Shown in pieces: positions 1 through 5,121 of a DNA stretch of 12,475 nt (its first letter is position 1; each line of letters begins with the position of its first letter). The DNA is taken from positions 1 through 12,475 of the forward strand of contig JAKAGH010000060.1 of the NCBI GenBank assembly GCA_021817645.1. Reading direction: 5' to 3'. Both the position numbers and the translations under genes were made by a program. The stretch is from Deltaproteobacteria bacterium (GTDB lineage Bacteria > Desulfobacterota > Desulfobaccia > Desulfobaccales > 0-14-0-80-60-11). The notes under the pieces were generated by a model. That model had not been told where the DNA came from. It did no database searches and saw only the letters and a program-made list of their open reading frames with translations.

Positions 1-1
1 A

Positions 2-250
2 GGCGAGAAGGTGGAGGTGGATCAGATGCTCCGCTTCTCCAGCCCCCACGGCCCCGTATCCGGTAAAGTCCTGGAAGTGGCCGCGGATAAGTTCATCGTG
101 GACTTCAACCATCCCCTGGCGGGCAAGACGCTCATCTTTACCATCACGGTGGCAGGCATCAGCGATCAACCCACCCAGTCCAGTTGCTCCTGCGGTTGTT
201 CCTCCACGGACTGCGGCACTTCCTCGGACTGCGGCGGTTCCTGCGGCTAA
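2..250 (+). CDS. slyD: SlyD-type FKBP peptidyl-prolyl isomerase, C-terminal part (5' end outside window)
   Basis: The frame is open to the left edge and ends at TAA 248-250, leaving 82 visible residues. The sequence holds the last part of an FKBP domain (VSGKVLEVAADKFIVDFNHPLAGKTL spans roughly residues 23-48), with the NHPLAGK motif typical of SlyD-like isomerases, followed by the final strand ending in TVAGI. The last ~23 residues form a Ser/Gly/Cys-rich tail with seven cysteines. SlyD proteins are cytosolic proline isomerases and chaperones whose metal-binding tails take part in nickel handling; the tail here is Cys-rich rather than His-rich, which suggests soft-metal binding. The ATG at 26-28 is internal, not the start, because the homologous domain continues upstream of it. 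Family assignment is firm; the metal role is inference. Confidence 0.88.
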   Translation, partial: GEKVEVDQMLRFSSPHGPVSGKVLEVAADKFIVDFNHPLAGKTLIFTITVAGISDQPTQSSCSCGCSSTDCGTSSDCGGSCG

Positions 251-315
251 GTCGGGAACAGGGATACTTCGGCTTTCTCTTACCGGGTTTCCGGCAAGTG
301 GTAGCACAGGCTAAT

Positions 316-363
316 ATCGGCGTGTAGCCGCGGTTAATCACTTAACCGCGGCGGCACGCCGAT
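316..363. repeat. Long imperfect hairpin (REP-like, 'ATCGGCGTG' type)
   Basis: ATCGGCGTG (316-324) pairs with CACGCCGAT (355-363). Inside it GCCGCGGTTAA (327-337) pairs with TTAACCGCGGC (342-352) around a TCAC loop; only a 2x2 internal mismatch breaks a 20-bp stem. It sits between convergent genes (slyD and the small secreted protein), so it may also end transcription from both sides, although no clear T-tract follows. The arm sequence recurs in the repeat at 5636-5686, which points to a dispersed intergenic palindrome family. Confidence 0.8.
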
Positions 364-397
364 TTGTGCTTTGATACAGATTAAGGCGAAGTTGGTA

Positions 398-709
398 TTA
401 TTGGGTGGCGTTGGGCTGGTTGGCTGGAGGATTAGGCGCATTCCGGCCGGGTCCGCGCTGCCCCTGGAACCCCTGGGCATTAGCGCCCCGGCCCTGGCGG
501 CCGCCACGGTATCCGGGGTAGTTGGGACAATTGGCGTTGCCCTGCCCCTGCCCCTGCACGGTGTTCTGGGGTGCCTGGTTCACCGGGCAAAATGCCCCGG
601 GACCACCACCACCCCGGCGTTGGGCCCAACTGAGGTTCGCCCAGAGAATGATTCCCGCCAAAGCCAGGGCCAGAGCCAGGCTCCAAACCATACGCGTATT
701 TAGTTTCAT
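398..709 (-). CDS. Small secreted Gly/Gln/Asn-rich protein, last gene of the anti-sigma operon
   Basis: 103 residues from the ATG at 709, which is chosen over an upstream in-frame start at 733 because a strong GGAGGAGG lies seven bases before it. The N-terminus (MKLNTRM, hydrophobic stretch of Leu/Ala, then SWAQR) is a Sec signal peptide with a likely cleavage after the Ala of SWA. The mature part is low-complexity: a Gly run, two isolated cysteines (in CPVN and CPNY), and Gln/Gly/Asn/Arg/Pro repeats to the end, with no recognisable fold. It starts 27 bases after the Spy/ZraP-like gene and is probably co-transcribed with it and the anti-sigma factor. I do not recognise the family. A role in the periplasm or at the cell surface, perhaps metal or envelope related, is inferred only from its neighbours. 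Confidence 0.7.
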   Translation of the reverse strand: MKLNTRMVWSLALALALAGIILWANLSWAQRRGGGGPGAFCPVNQAPQNTVQGQGQGNANCPNYPGYRGGRQGRGANAQGFQGQRGPGRNAPNPPANQPNATQ

Positions 710-736
710 CTCAAATCCTCCTCCATCTGCCAATTT

Positions 737-1285
737 TTAGGGAGATTTTGGCGGCGTGGCGGGACCCGGGCCGGGTCCCATGCCCCGACCCTGGCCGCGG
801 CCCCAGTGAGGCCGTCCCATGGGAGCGCAGTTCCAGGGGCGACACAGCCTTCTTTCCACCAGGCCGATAAACGCGGCTTGCTGCTCCGGCCTAAGATGCT
901 TCCTGCACTCCAGGAGAAACCGGACCACTTCTTCTTCCAGCCGGCCCTGCTGGGCGCTGATCTCTTTGATCTTGCCCTGGATGGCGCGCCAATCTGGGTT
1001 TTCCCCTTTGAGCAGCTCAAACAACTCCTGGCGTTTCCCGATCAGCCCCTGGCGGATCTGGGCCACTTGCCCGCGGTGTTCCGGGGCCAATCGGCGCAAG
1101 GCCTGACGCTGTTCTGGATCCAGGTGCAGGGCCAGCCACAGTTCCCGTAGGCCCATCGGTCCCGGCTCTTCCTTACCCACAACCGTGTGCCGGTCTTGAT
1201 ACCTCAGGTAGGCAAACGCGCCGATGGTCCCCAGGTTGAGGGCCAGGGAAAAAATCACCAGATAGAGCAGCCAACTGCGCTTCAT
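737..1285 (-). CDS. Periplasmic heavy-metal sensor / Spy-CpxP-ZraP-like protein
   Basis: 182 residues. The N-terminus has one hydrophobic segment (about 5-27) after MKRSW, giving a signal anchor or signal peptide. The body is all-helical and charged, with the 'L-PEQR..L..L..E.R' hairpin near residues 53-68 and a second 'LRPEQQAAF' motif near 130, as in the Spy/CpxP/ZraP superfamily (helical-hairpin periplasmic chaperones and zinc sensors). The C-terminus is rich in Gly, Pro, Arg and His and carries three cysteines near 126-152, possible metal ligands. Its ATG overlaps the anti-sigma stop (ATGA, 1282-1285), indicating translational coupling. In related bacteria such genes commonly sit beside ECF sigma/anti-sigma pairs; here only the anti-sigma is present. 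The family is fairly secure, the ligand unknown. Confidence 0.78.
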   Translation of the reverse strand: MKRSWLLYLVIFSLALNLGTIGAFAYLRYQDRHTVVGKEEPGPMGLRELWLALHLDPEQRQALRRLAPEHRGQVAQIRQGLIGKRQELFELLKGENPDWRAIQGKIKEISAQQGRLEEEVVRFLLECRKHLRPEQQAAFIGLVERRLCRPWNCAPMGRPHWGRGQGRGMGPGPGPATPPKSP

Positions 1286-1722
1286 GAACCGTTGCTCTCT
1301 TCTGTCTGGTCCATCTGGTAGGAGACCATGACTGCGCCCAGAGACCCTTGGGGAAAGTCATTGAATTCTTCCAGGGCCAGGACTTCGCCGGCGCCGTTGG
1401 CGGCCGTCTGATAGGGATAAAAATCCCGGGCCAGGGTGCCGCCCAAAACGATGCCCAACAGCAGCGACGCGGCCAGGGCCAGGGACTGCCACCAATAGCG
1501 GCGGCGGCGGGGCTGCAGCCGGTCCAGGACCCGTTCCGCCAGTCCCGGCGGCACGGCCGCCTCCAGGCGGCCCAGGGCCGCGTCCAGCCGCTGCAGCCTG
1601 GCCAACTCCCGGCGGCATTCCTCGCAAACTTCCAGATGCGCGGCCACCTCCCGGCGCTCATCTTCGCTCAGTTCGCCGTCCAGCCAGGCGGATAACCGCT
1701 CCCGCACCCCATCACCAGCCAT
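1282..1722 (-). CDS. Zinc-finger (zf-HC2) membrane anti-sigma factor
   Basis: 146 residues from the ATG at 1722. An in-frame ATG at 1728 exists, but GGGAG lies about one base before it and seven bases before 1722, so the second fits better. Residues 1-50 form an anti-sigma domain with the zinc motif H29-x3-C33-x2-C36 (HLEVCEEC). A Pro/Arg-rich linker leads to one membrane helix at about 81-98 and a ~48-residue periplasmic tail. Such ZAS proteins bind an ECF sigma factor in the cytoplasm and release it on an envelope or redox signal. The odd point is that the cognate sigma gene, normally directly upstream, is absent: the upstream neighbour is the divergent ferritin-like gene. The ATGA overlap with the Spy/ZraP-like gene marks an operon. 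Confidence 0.85.
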   Translation of the reverse strand: MAGDGVRERLSAWLDGELSEDERREVAAHLEVCEECRRELARLQRLDAALGRLEAAVPPGLAERVLDRLQPRRRRYWWQSLALAASLLLGIVLGGTLARDFYPYQTAANGAGEVLALEEFNDFPQGSLGAVMVSYQMDQTEESNGS

Positions 1723-1758
1723 TTTCATTCTCCCGGGGATAAAAATTAATCCCTATTG

Positions 1759-1767
1759 ATGATAACA
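1759..1767 (-). promoter_or_regulatory. Possible extended -10 promoter for the anti-sigma operon
   Basis: On the - strand TGTTATCAT fits the extended -10 pattern (TGnTATAAT with one mismatch) about 37 bases before the chosen anti-sigma start. No convincing -35 box stands at the right distance, so this is a weak call. An ECF-type promoter read by the missing sigma factor would be expected for an autoregulated operon, but I could not identify one with confidence. Confidence 0.3.
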
Positions 1768-1851
1768 CCCGAACCCGCCAGAACCGGCGCGGCGCCGCCT
1801 TTTTTCGCCAGATGGGCGCCCGTCTGAGATAAAGATTTGTCAGGAAGGCGA

Positions 1852-1878
1852 GGGCGTCAAGGGGTTCCCTTGACGCTC
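1852..1878. promoter_or_regulatory. Palindrome overlapping the ferritin promoter (candidate operator)
   Basis: GCGTCAAGGG (1854-1863) and CCCTTGACGC (1867-1876) form a perfect 10-bp inverted repeat around GTT; one G-T wobble and one more pair extend it to 1852-1878. The right arm contains the TTGACG taken as the -35 box of the ferritin gene, so a dimeric regulator bound here would cover the promoter. As RNA it could form a hairpin, but no T-tract follows, so an operator fits better than a terminator. The regulator is unknown. Confidence 0.55.
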
Positions 1879-1898
1879 ATTTCTTCCATGCTTACTAT
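1870..1898 (+). promoter_or_regulatory. Sigma-70-like promoter of the half-ferritin gene
   Basis: TTGACG (1870-1875) and TACTAT (1893-1898) are separated by exactly 17 bases, giving five of six and four of six consensus matches. Transcription would start near 1905, leaving a leader of about 50 bases. The leader carries a strong AGGGAGGAG ribosome site (1943-1951) just before the ATG at 1955. Confidence 0.6.
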
Positions 1899-1954
1899 GG
1901 CTACCAGAAGTTTGCTGCCAACGCAGCATATTTTTTCAGCCCAGGGAGGAGTTT

Positions 1955-2239
1955 ATGTTATCCCAAATCCCCGCGGATTTAAGCAAACTCTCCAAAGAAA
2001 ATTTGAACCAGGAACTGCTGCGCATCGGTATTATCGCCGAACTGGACGCCATCAACCTCTATGAACAACTGGCGGCCCTCACCGATAACACCGACATCAA
2101 GAAGGTCTTCCTGGACATCGCCAAAGAAGAAAAGACCCACGTGGGGGAATTCCAGACCATGCTCCTGCGGATGGACCAACAGCAGGTCCAGGAAATGGAG
2201 CACGCCAAAGAAGAAATCAAGGAACTCACCGGGAAGTAG
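1955..2239 (+). CDS. Small encapsulin-cargo-type ferritin (half-ferritin / rubrerythrin-like)
   Basis: 94 residues, starting after a strong AGGGAGGAG ribosome site. The protein is a two-helix half-ferritin: helix one carries AELDAINLYEQ (28-38), helix two AKEEKTHVGEF (56-66). Residues E29, Y36, E59 and H62 have the spacing of the di-iron site in encapsulated ferritins (EncFtn), which complete the ferroxidase centre only on dimerisation. From memory the sequence closely resembles the N-terminal cargo domain fused to the Pyrococcus furiosus encapsulin, including the ending KELTG. The expected role is oxidation of Fe(II) and iron storage inside an encapsulin shell, or peroxide/iron detoxification. 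No encapsulin gene follows and I see no obvious C-terminal shell-loading peptide after KELTGK. The divergent anti-sigma operon suggests, but does not prove, a shared stress setting. Confidence 0.85.
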   Translation: MLSQIPADLSKLSKENLNQELLRIGIIAELDAINLYEQLAALTDNTDIKKVFLDIAKEEKTHVGEFQTMLLRMDQQQVQEMEHAKEEIKELTGK

Positions 2240-2279
2240 GGAGGGCCCCGGAAGAGACGATTCAACCTCTAGAAGCCAT

Positions 2280-2401
2280 TGCAAAACCTTGATTTTCTCT
2301 AAATTATCATTCTGATCAGAGCGCGGCGGTTTGAAGAATCTTTTTTTTCAAAATGGTGCAATACTTCACCGCTTCCCTAATTTCAGAAAAGAGGTTTTGC
2401 A
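2280..2401. repeat. 122-bp MITE-like element with ~24-bp imperfect terminal inverted repeats
   Basis: TGCAAAACCT at 2280-2289 is inverted exactly at 2392-2401 (AGGTTTTGCA). The match continues inward with small gaps: TTTTCTCTAAATTA on the left against TTTTCTGAAATTA on the inverted right arm. A second inner pair, GCGGTTTGAAG (2326-2336) against CTTCACCGC (2364-2372), gives the whole unit the form of a long hairpin with a T8 run in its loop region. No gene is inside. A non-autonomous transposon derivative or a structured 3' element of the ferritin mRNA are both possible. No clear target-site duplication is visible. Confidence 0.55.
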
Positions 2402-2446
2402 TTTGGTATCCTGCTCAGAAATACCTTTTAAAATAAGGACCTCATA

Positions 2447-2488
2447 CTCCCACTGCCGTGGTGGGAGCAGGTTGGGGGAGGGGGAGGG
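2447..2488 (+). repeat. Hairpin plus G-rich run (REP-like; quadruplex-capable)
   Basis: CTCCCAC (2447-2453) pairs with GTGGGAG (2461-2467) around TGCCGTG. It runs into G-tracts at 2463-2465, 2474-2478, 2480-2484 and 2486-2488, which meet the pattern for a four-tract G-quadruplex (loops 8, 1, 1). Hairpins of this 'ctccca...tgggag-ggttgggg-gaggg' type are common dispersed intergenic repeats. Together with the MITE-like unit it fills most of the gene-free stretch 2240-2549. Confidence 0.5.
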
Positions 2489-2549
2489 TATGGACCAGGT
2501 CTTCGGCCTTTCCCCACCCCATTTACTTCCTGCTTTCTCCGCACCAAAT

Positions 2550-2795
2550 CTAGTTTTTGACCACATGCAGGGCCGGCCACCGGGTTTCAATGATAATCCC
2601 TTCCTCCTTGAGGTAATCCACCTCGGCCTGGTGCATGAGCTTCACCACGTGGAGGAATTCGCCCATGGGCAGCAGGCGCATGTCACAGCTGATTAAAAAC
2701 CCCATGGTCTCGGGGATGATGGTCATCCGGGTCTGCCACATCGGGGTCTTATGCTGGCAATCAAAATGTTCTTGGGGGCAATCCTTGGTTTCCAT
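2550..2795 (-). CDS. Conserved-looking hypothetical protein, 81 residues
   Basis: The ATG at 2795 follows GGAGGGAG with a short spacer, a good ribosome site, and the frame stays open for 81 residues. The protein is soluble, with no signal peptide or membrane segment. Its N-terminus has a C6-x6-C13-x-H15 arrangement (CPQEHFDCQH) that could bind a metal, followed by a compact alpha/beta-looking stretch (MTIIPETMGFLISCDMRL) and a helix with Glu and Lys (HQAEVDYLKEEG). It ends 'ALHVVKN'. I do not recognise the family. It lies 87 bases after a 56-residue - strand gene and may share its transcript. The opposite-strand 121-residue frame here lacks a ribosome site and reads like a shadow. Confidence 0.65.
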   Translation of the reverse strand: METKDCPQEHFDCQHKTPMWQTRMTIIPETMGFLISCDMRLLPMGEFLHVVKLMHQAEVDYLKEEGIIIETRWPALHVVKN

Positions 2796-2882
2796 TTCGT
2801 TCTCCCTCCAGGGGGGTAGAGGGCCTGGTTTCGACCTACTGCTAAATTAATTGAAAAACACGTCCCGCTAAAAACGGGGTCT

Positions 2883-3053
2883 TTAACTGCCTTGGGGTTT
2901 CACCGTCAGGAAGGCCCGCAATTTATGGTGCATGGCGCTCAGATCGATGTTGTTTTCCCGGTCCATCAGCCTTTTTACCAGGCCGTAGCGGTCTTGTAAG
3001 GACAAGGTGAAGTACAGGGGGCTTTCTACCAATACTGCCACTATGGTCTTCAT
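2883..3053 (-). CDS. Small hypothetical protein, 56 residues
   Basis: ATG at 3053, TAA at 2883-2885, read directly from the - strand. The product begins MKTIVAVLVESPLYFTLSL and continues with a charged helix (QDRYGLVKRLMDR, then ENNIDLSAMHHKLRAFL) before the end VKPQGS. The periodic hydrophobic pattern and the absence of low-complexity sequence argue for a real protein rather than noise, and its codons match the neighbouring GC-rich genes. The ribosome site is poor (only GGGTG near the start), which lowers confidence. No domain is recognised. It is placed 87 bases upstream of the 81-residue hypothetical gene and transcribed the same way. The competing 80-residue frame over this stretch is Arg/Pro/Lys-rich and looks like a shadow. 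Confidence 0.5.
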   Translation of the reverse strand: MKTIVAVLVESPLYFTLSLQDRYGLVKRLMDRENNIDLSAMHHKLRAFLTVKPQGS

Positions 3054-3257
3054 GGTCTGACACCCGAAGAAAAATAAGTTTTGTACTCTTGTGATGCAAA
3101 ACCGGGGCCAGGGACCGGCAGACCCGGATTTTTCCTGCGGCTGCTTTTGCCGGAGCCCTTAACAATCTAATAAATCAAACAAATTAAACGGAAACCGCTT
3201 GAGAAATAAAGCACTTAGACTAAAGGGAAGGAAAGATTTGACCGGCGCCCTGACGGC

Positions 3258-3289
3258 AAAGACCCGCCGCGCGCAAAATTTGCCGCACA
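3258..3289 (-). pseudogene. Fragment resembling the 3' end of thiC
   Basis: Over 32 bases, 24 match the thiC segment 3799-3830 without a gap, including a 13-base identical block AATTTGCCGCACA. On the - strand the encoded peptide reads LCGKFCARRVF against MCGKFCAMKVF at the cysteine motif of ThiC. The first cysteine of the motif is not preserved. This could be a decayed remnant of a thiC duplication or a chance match. Confidence 0.3.
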
Positions 3290-3367
3290 GGGGGACGCCA
3301 GCCTTCCTGCGGGAGGGAATAAAATGGGGCACAGCAAGCTGTTCCCCCACAATTCGGCGGGGAAGGG

Positions 3368-3391
3368 GCAGCCGCGGGAGGCCGCGGCTGC
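3368..3391. terminator. GC-rich hairpin downstream of the mucR-like gene
   Basis: GCAGCCGCGG (3368-3377) pairs perfectly with CCGCGGCTGC (3382-3391) around a GAGG loop, about 50 bases past the stop of the mucR-like gene. There is no T-tract on either side, so it is either a factor-dependent terminator, an mRNA 3' stabiliser or another dispersed palindrome. Confidence 0.4.
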
Positions 3392-3440
3392 TAAATGCAG
3401 ATTTCTTCCATCACTGGGGCAAATCTGGCCGCGGGCCGGT

Positions 3441-3731
3441 TCATCCCTCTCTGCTGGACATAAAGTCCATATACTCCGGGTCGCCGACCGCGGGTCCTTC
3501 TTCATTTTCAATCGCCTTGGCCTCAGCAGATTCCACCATTTTCCTGGCCCGCGTTTTCCGTGGCCGGGCGACCGGGGCCGGGGCCGCGGGCGCGGCCGCC
3601 TCGCCTGGAAAGGAAGCCAAGACACTATAAACCTCTTTAATTTCCTGAAGCAATTCCCGGGGAGAGAGTTCGGTCATGGAGGCGTGGGCCATAACAATCT
3701 GGGCGGTTAAGTTCAGGACTTCACTGGCCAT
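3441..3731 (-). CDS. MucR/Ros-family-like regulator without a zinc finger
   Basis: 96 residues from the ATG at 3731; AAAGGAG is seven bases before it, whereas the in-frame ATG at 3737 is too close to that site. Residues 1-40 (MASEVLNLTAQIVMAHASMT, then ELSPRELLQEIKEVYSVLASF) match the N-terminal oligomerisation region of MucR/Ros proteins. In the known family this is followed by a C-terminal Cys2His2-type zinc finger that binds AT-rich DNA. Here an Ala/Pro linker, a basic patch (RPRKTRARK) and an acidic tail follow, with no cysteine at all in the protein. Neither of the other - strand frames downstream restores the finger. It may be a truncated regulator, a dominant partner for full-length MucR, or a protein that uses the basic patch for DNA. 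It starts 46 bases after the ThiC-family gene. Confidence 0.65.
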   Translation of the reverse strand: MASEVLNLTAQIVMAHASMTELSPRELLQEIKEVYSVLASFPGEAAAPAAPAPVARPRKTRARKMVESAEAKAIENEEGPAVGDPEYMDFMSSREG

Positions 3732-3777
3732 GGGCATTCTCCTTTCTTGCCCCTTTAATGGGCTCAGGATCATCTAA

Positions 3778-5040
3778 TTAGCCTTCAAACTTCTCGTCGA
3801 AGACCTTCATGGCACAGAATTTGCCGCACATGGTGCACTGGTCTTCCTTGGCCTGGCTCAGGTCCCGGTAGCGCCGGGCTTTCTCCGGGTTGATGGAGAG
3901 ATTTATTTGCGTCTGCCAGTCCAGGGCGCGACGGGCCTTGGACATCTTGAGGTCCCAGTCCGCGGCCCCGGGGATGCCGTTGGCGATGTCCGCGGCGTGG
4001 GCGGCGATGCGGGAGGCCACCACCCCGTCGATGACGTCTTCCACCTCCGGCAGCTTCAGGTGTTCCGCGGGAGTGACGTAGCAGAGGAAGGAGGCTCCGG
4101 CGGTGGCGGCCAGGGCGCCGCCGATGGCCCCGGCGATATGGTCGTAGCCGGAGGCCACGTCCGTGACCAGGGGACCCAGGACGTAAAAGGGGGCGTTAGC
4201 GCAGTATTTCTGCTGCAGGCGCACGTTTTTCTTGATGTCCTTGAGCGGCAGGTGGCCCGGGCCTTCCACCATCACCTGCACGCCTTGAGCCCAGGCCCGC
4301 TTGGTCAATTCCCCCAAAATCTTCAATTCGTGGAGCTGGGCCCGGTCGGTGGCGTCGGCCTGACACCCCGGGCGCAGGCCGTCACCCAGGGAGAGCGTCA
4401 CGTCATGGTCCCGGGCGATTTTTAGCAAGCGGTCATATTGCTCGTATAAGGGGTTTTCCCGGCCGTGGCGCCGCATCCAGGCGACGAGAAAGGCGCCGCC
4501 CCGGGAGACCACGCCGGTGACTCTTTTTTTCAGCAAAGGAATAGCGGCCCGGGTGACGCCGCAGTGCACGGTGACGAAATCCACCCCCTGGCGGGCATGG
4601 TGCTCCACCATGTCCAGGAACCAGTCCCCCTTGACTTCTTCCAGACTCTGGGCCTCGGTCATCACCTGGTAGATGGGCACGGTGCCGAAGGGCGCAGGGC
4701 ACTGGGCCAGGAGCGCAACGCGCAGATCATTCAGGGGGCCGCCGGTGGAGAGGTCCATGATGGCGTCGGCTCCATAACGCAAGGCCGCGGCCAGTTTGGC
4801 CTGCTCCTTCTCCAGGTTGACGTCGTGGGGAGAGGTGCCGATATTGGCGTTGATCTTCACCCGCACACCTTGGCCGATGGCCGCGGGCGAGAGATTGCGG
4901 TGGCCGGGATTGGCGGGCACCACCAGGGTGCCCAGTTCCAGCCCCTGGCGGATGACCTCCGGGGCCAGCCCTTCTTTTTGGGCCGCCTGGGCCATCACTT
5001 CGGTAATCTTGCCCGCCAGGGCTGCTTCTCGCTGTGTCAT
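3778..5040 (-). CDS. thiC: ThiC-family radical SAM enzyme (phosphomethylpyrimidine synthase, short form)
   Basis: 420 residues, the length of the short ThiC form of anaerobes (enteric ThiC is about 630). The protein shows the family signatures VKINANIGTS near 62-71, GADAIMDLSTGG near 90-101, GVDFVTVHCGVT, SLGDGLRPGC, VMVEGPGHLP, FYVLGPLVTDVA and CYVTPAEHL. The C-terminal cluster motif is C402-x2-C405-x3-C409 (CTMCGKFC), which holds the [4Fe-4S] that cleaves S-adenosylmethionine. ThiC converts aminoimidazole ribotide to HMP phosphate for thiamine synthesis in the cytosol. A close paralogue, BzaF, makes 5-hydroxybenzimidazole for cobamides, and I cannot separate the two by eye. No other thiamine or cobamide gene is nearby, and no TPP riboswitch core is seen in the 81-base leader. 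No clear ribosome site precedes the ATG at 5040. Confidence 0.9.
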   Translation of the reverse strand: MTQREAALAGKITEVMAQAAQKEGLAPEVIRQGLELGTLVVPANPGHRNLSPAAIGQGVRVKINANIGTSPHDVNLEKEQAKLAAALRYGADAIMDLSTGGPLNDLRVALLAQCPAPFGTVPIYQVMTEAQSLEEVKGDWFLDMVEHHARQGVDFVTVHCGVTRAAIPLLKKRVTGVVSRGGAFLVAWMRRHGRENPLYEQYDRLLKIARDHDVTLSLGDGLRPGCQADATDRAQLHELKILGELTKRAWAQGVQVMVEGPGHLPLKDIKKNVRLQQKYCANAPFYVLGPLVTDVASGYDHIAGAIGGALAATAGASFLCYVTPAEHLKLPEVEDVIDGVVASRIAAHAADIANGIPGAADWDLKMSKARRALDWQTQINLSINPEKARRYRDLSQAKEDQCTMCGKFCAMKVFDEKFEG

Positions 5041-5067
5041 AAATAAATTCTATATGAATCTCTTGGG

Positions 5068-5100
5068 AAAATAAAGGGCTCGGCGCGGGGGAGCAGAGCC
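5068..5100 (-). terminator. Weak hairpin with T-rich tail between rlmH and thiC
   Basis: On the - strand GGCTC (5100-5096) pairs with GAGCC (5081-5077) and is followed by CTTTATTTT. The stem is only five pairs with a 14-base loop, so this is a weak intrinsic terminator or an attenuator in the thiC leader. It would matter because rlmH ends only 81 bases before thiC begins. Confidence 0.35.
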
Positions 5101-5121
5101 GGATAGCAGATAAAAGCGGGA

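Larger units (their letters stand above)
3054..3440. other. Gene-poor spacer between small hypothetical gene and mucR-like gene
   Basis: These 387 bases contain no convincing gene on either strand. They hold an AT-rich patch around 3160-3220 that could contain a promoter for the 56-residue gene, the thiC-like fragment at 3258-3289 and the hairpin at 3368-3391. A 63-residue - strand frame (3159-3350) has no ribosome site and is considered decayed or chance sequence. Confidence 0.6.

Noticed and set aside
371..703. 110-residue + strand frame opposite the small secreted protein
   Set aside because: The - strand reading has a signal peptide, a strong ribosome site and operon context; the + frame starts at a TTG-like codon beside a hairpin with none of these.
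1790..1806. GC-rich stretch followed by T6 between the divergent genes, as a terminator
   Set aside because: No gene on the + strand ends upstream of it, and the pairing is poor, so a terminator role has no logic here.
2331..2696. 121-residue + strand frame across the repeat and the 81-residue gene
   Set aside because: It begins inside a MITE-like hairpin, runs through a G-rich repeat and mirrors the - strand gene, which has a good ribosome site.
3159..3350. 63-residue - strand frame in the spacer
   Set aside because: No ribosome site; only the thiC-like CGKFCA segment looks meaningful, so it is noted as a possible remnant, not a gene.
4465..5046. 193-residue + strand frame opposite thiC
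   Set aside because: Gly/His-rich shadow of the ThiC coding frame; no family motif and no ribosome site.
5041..5121. TPP riboswitch upstream of thiC
   Set aside because: The leader is short and lacks the conserved CTGAGA and ACC-TGAT cores on the - strand.
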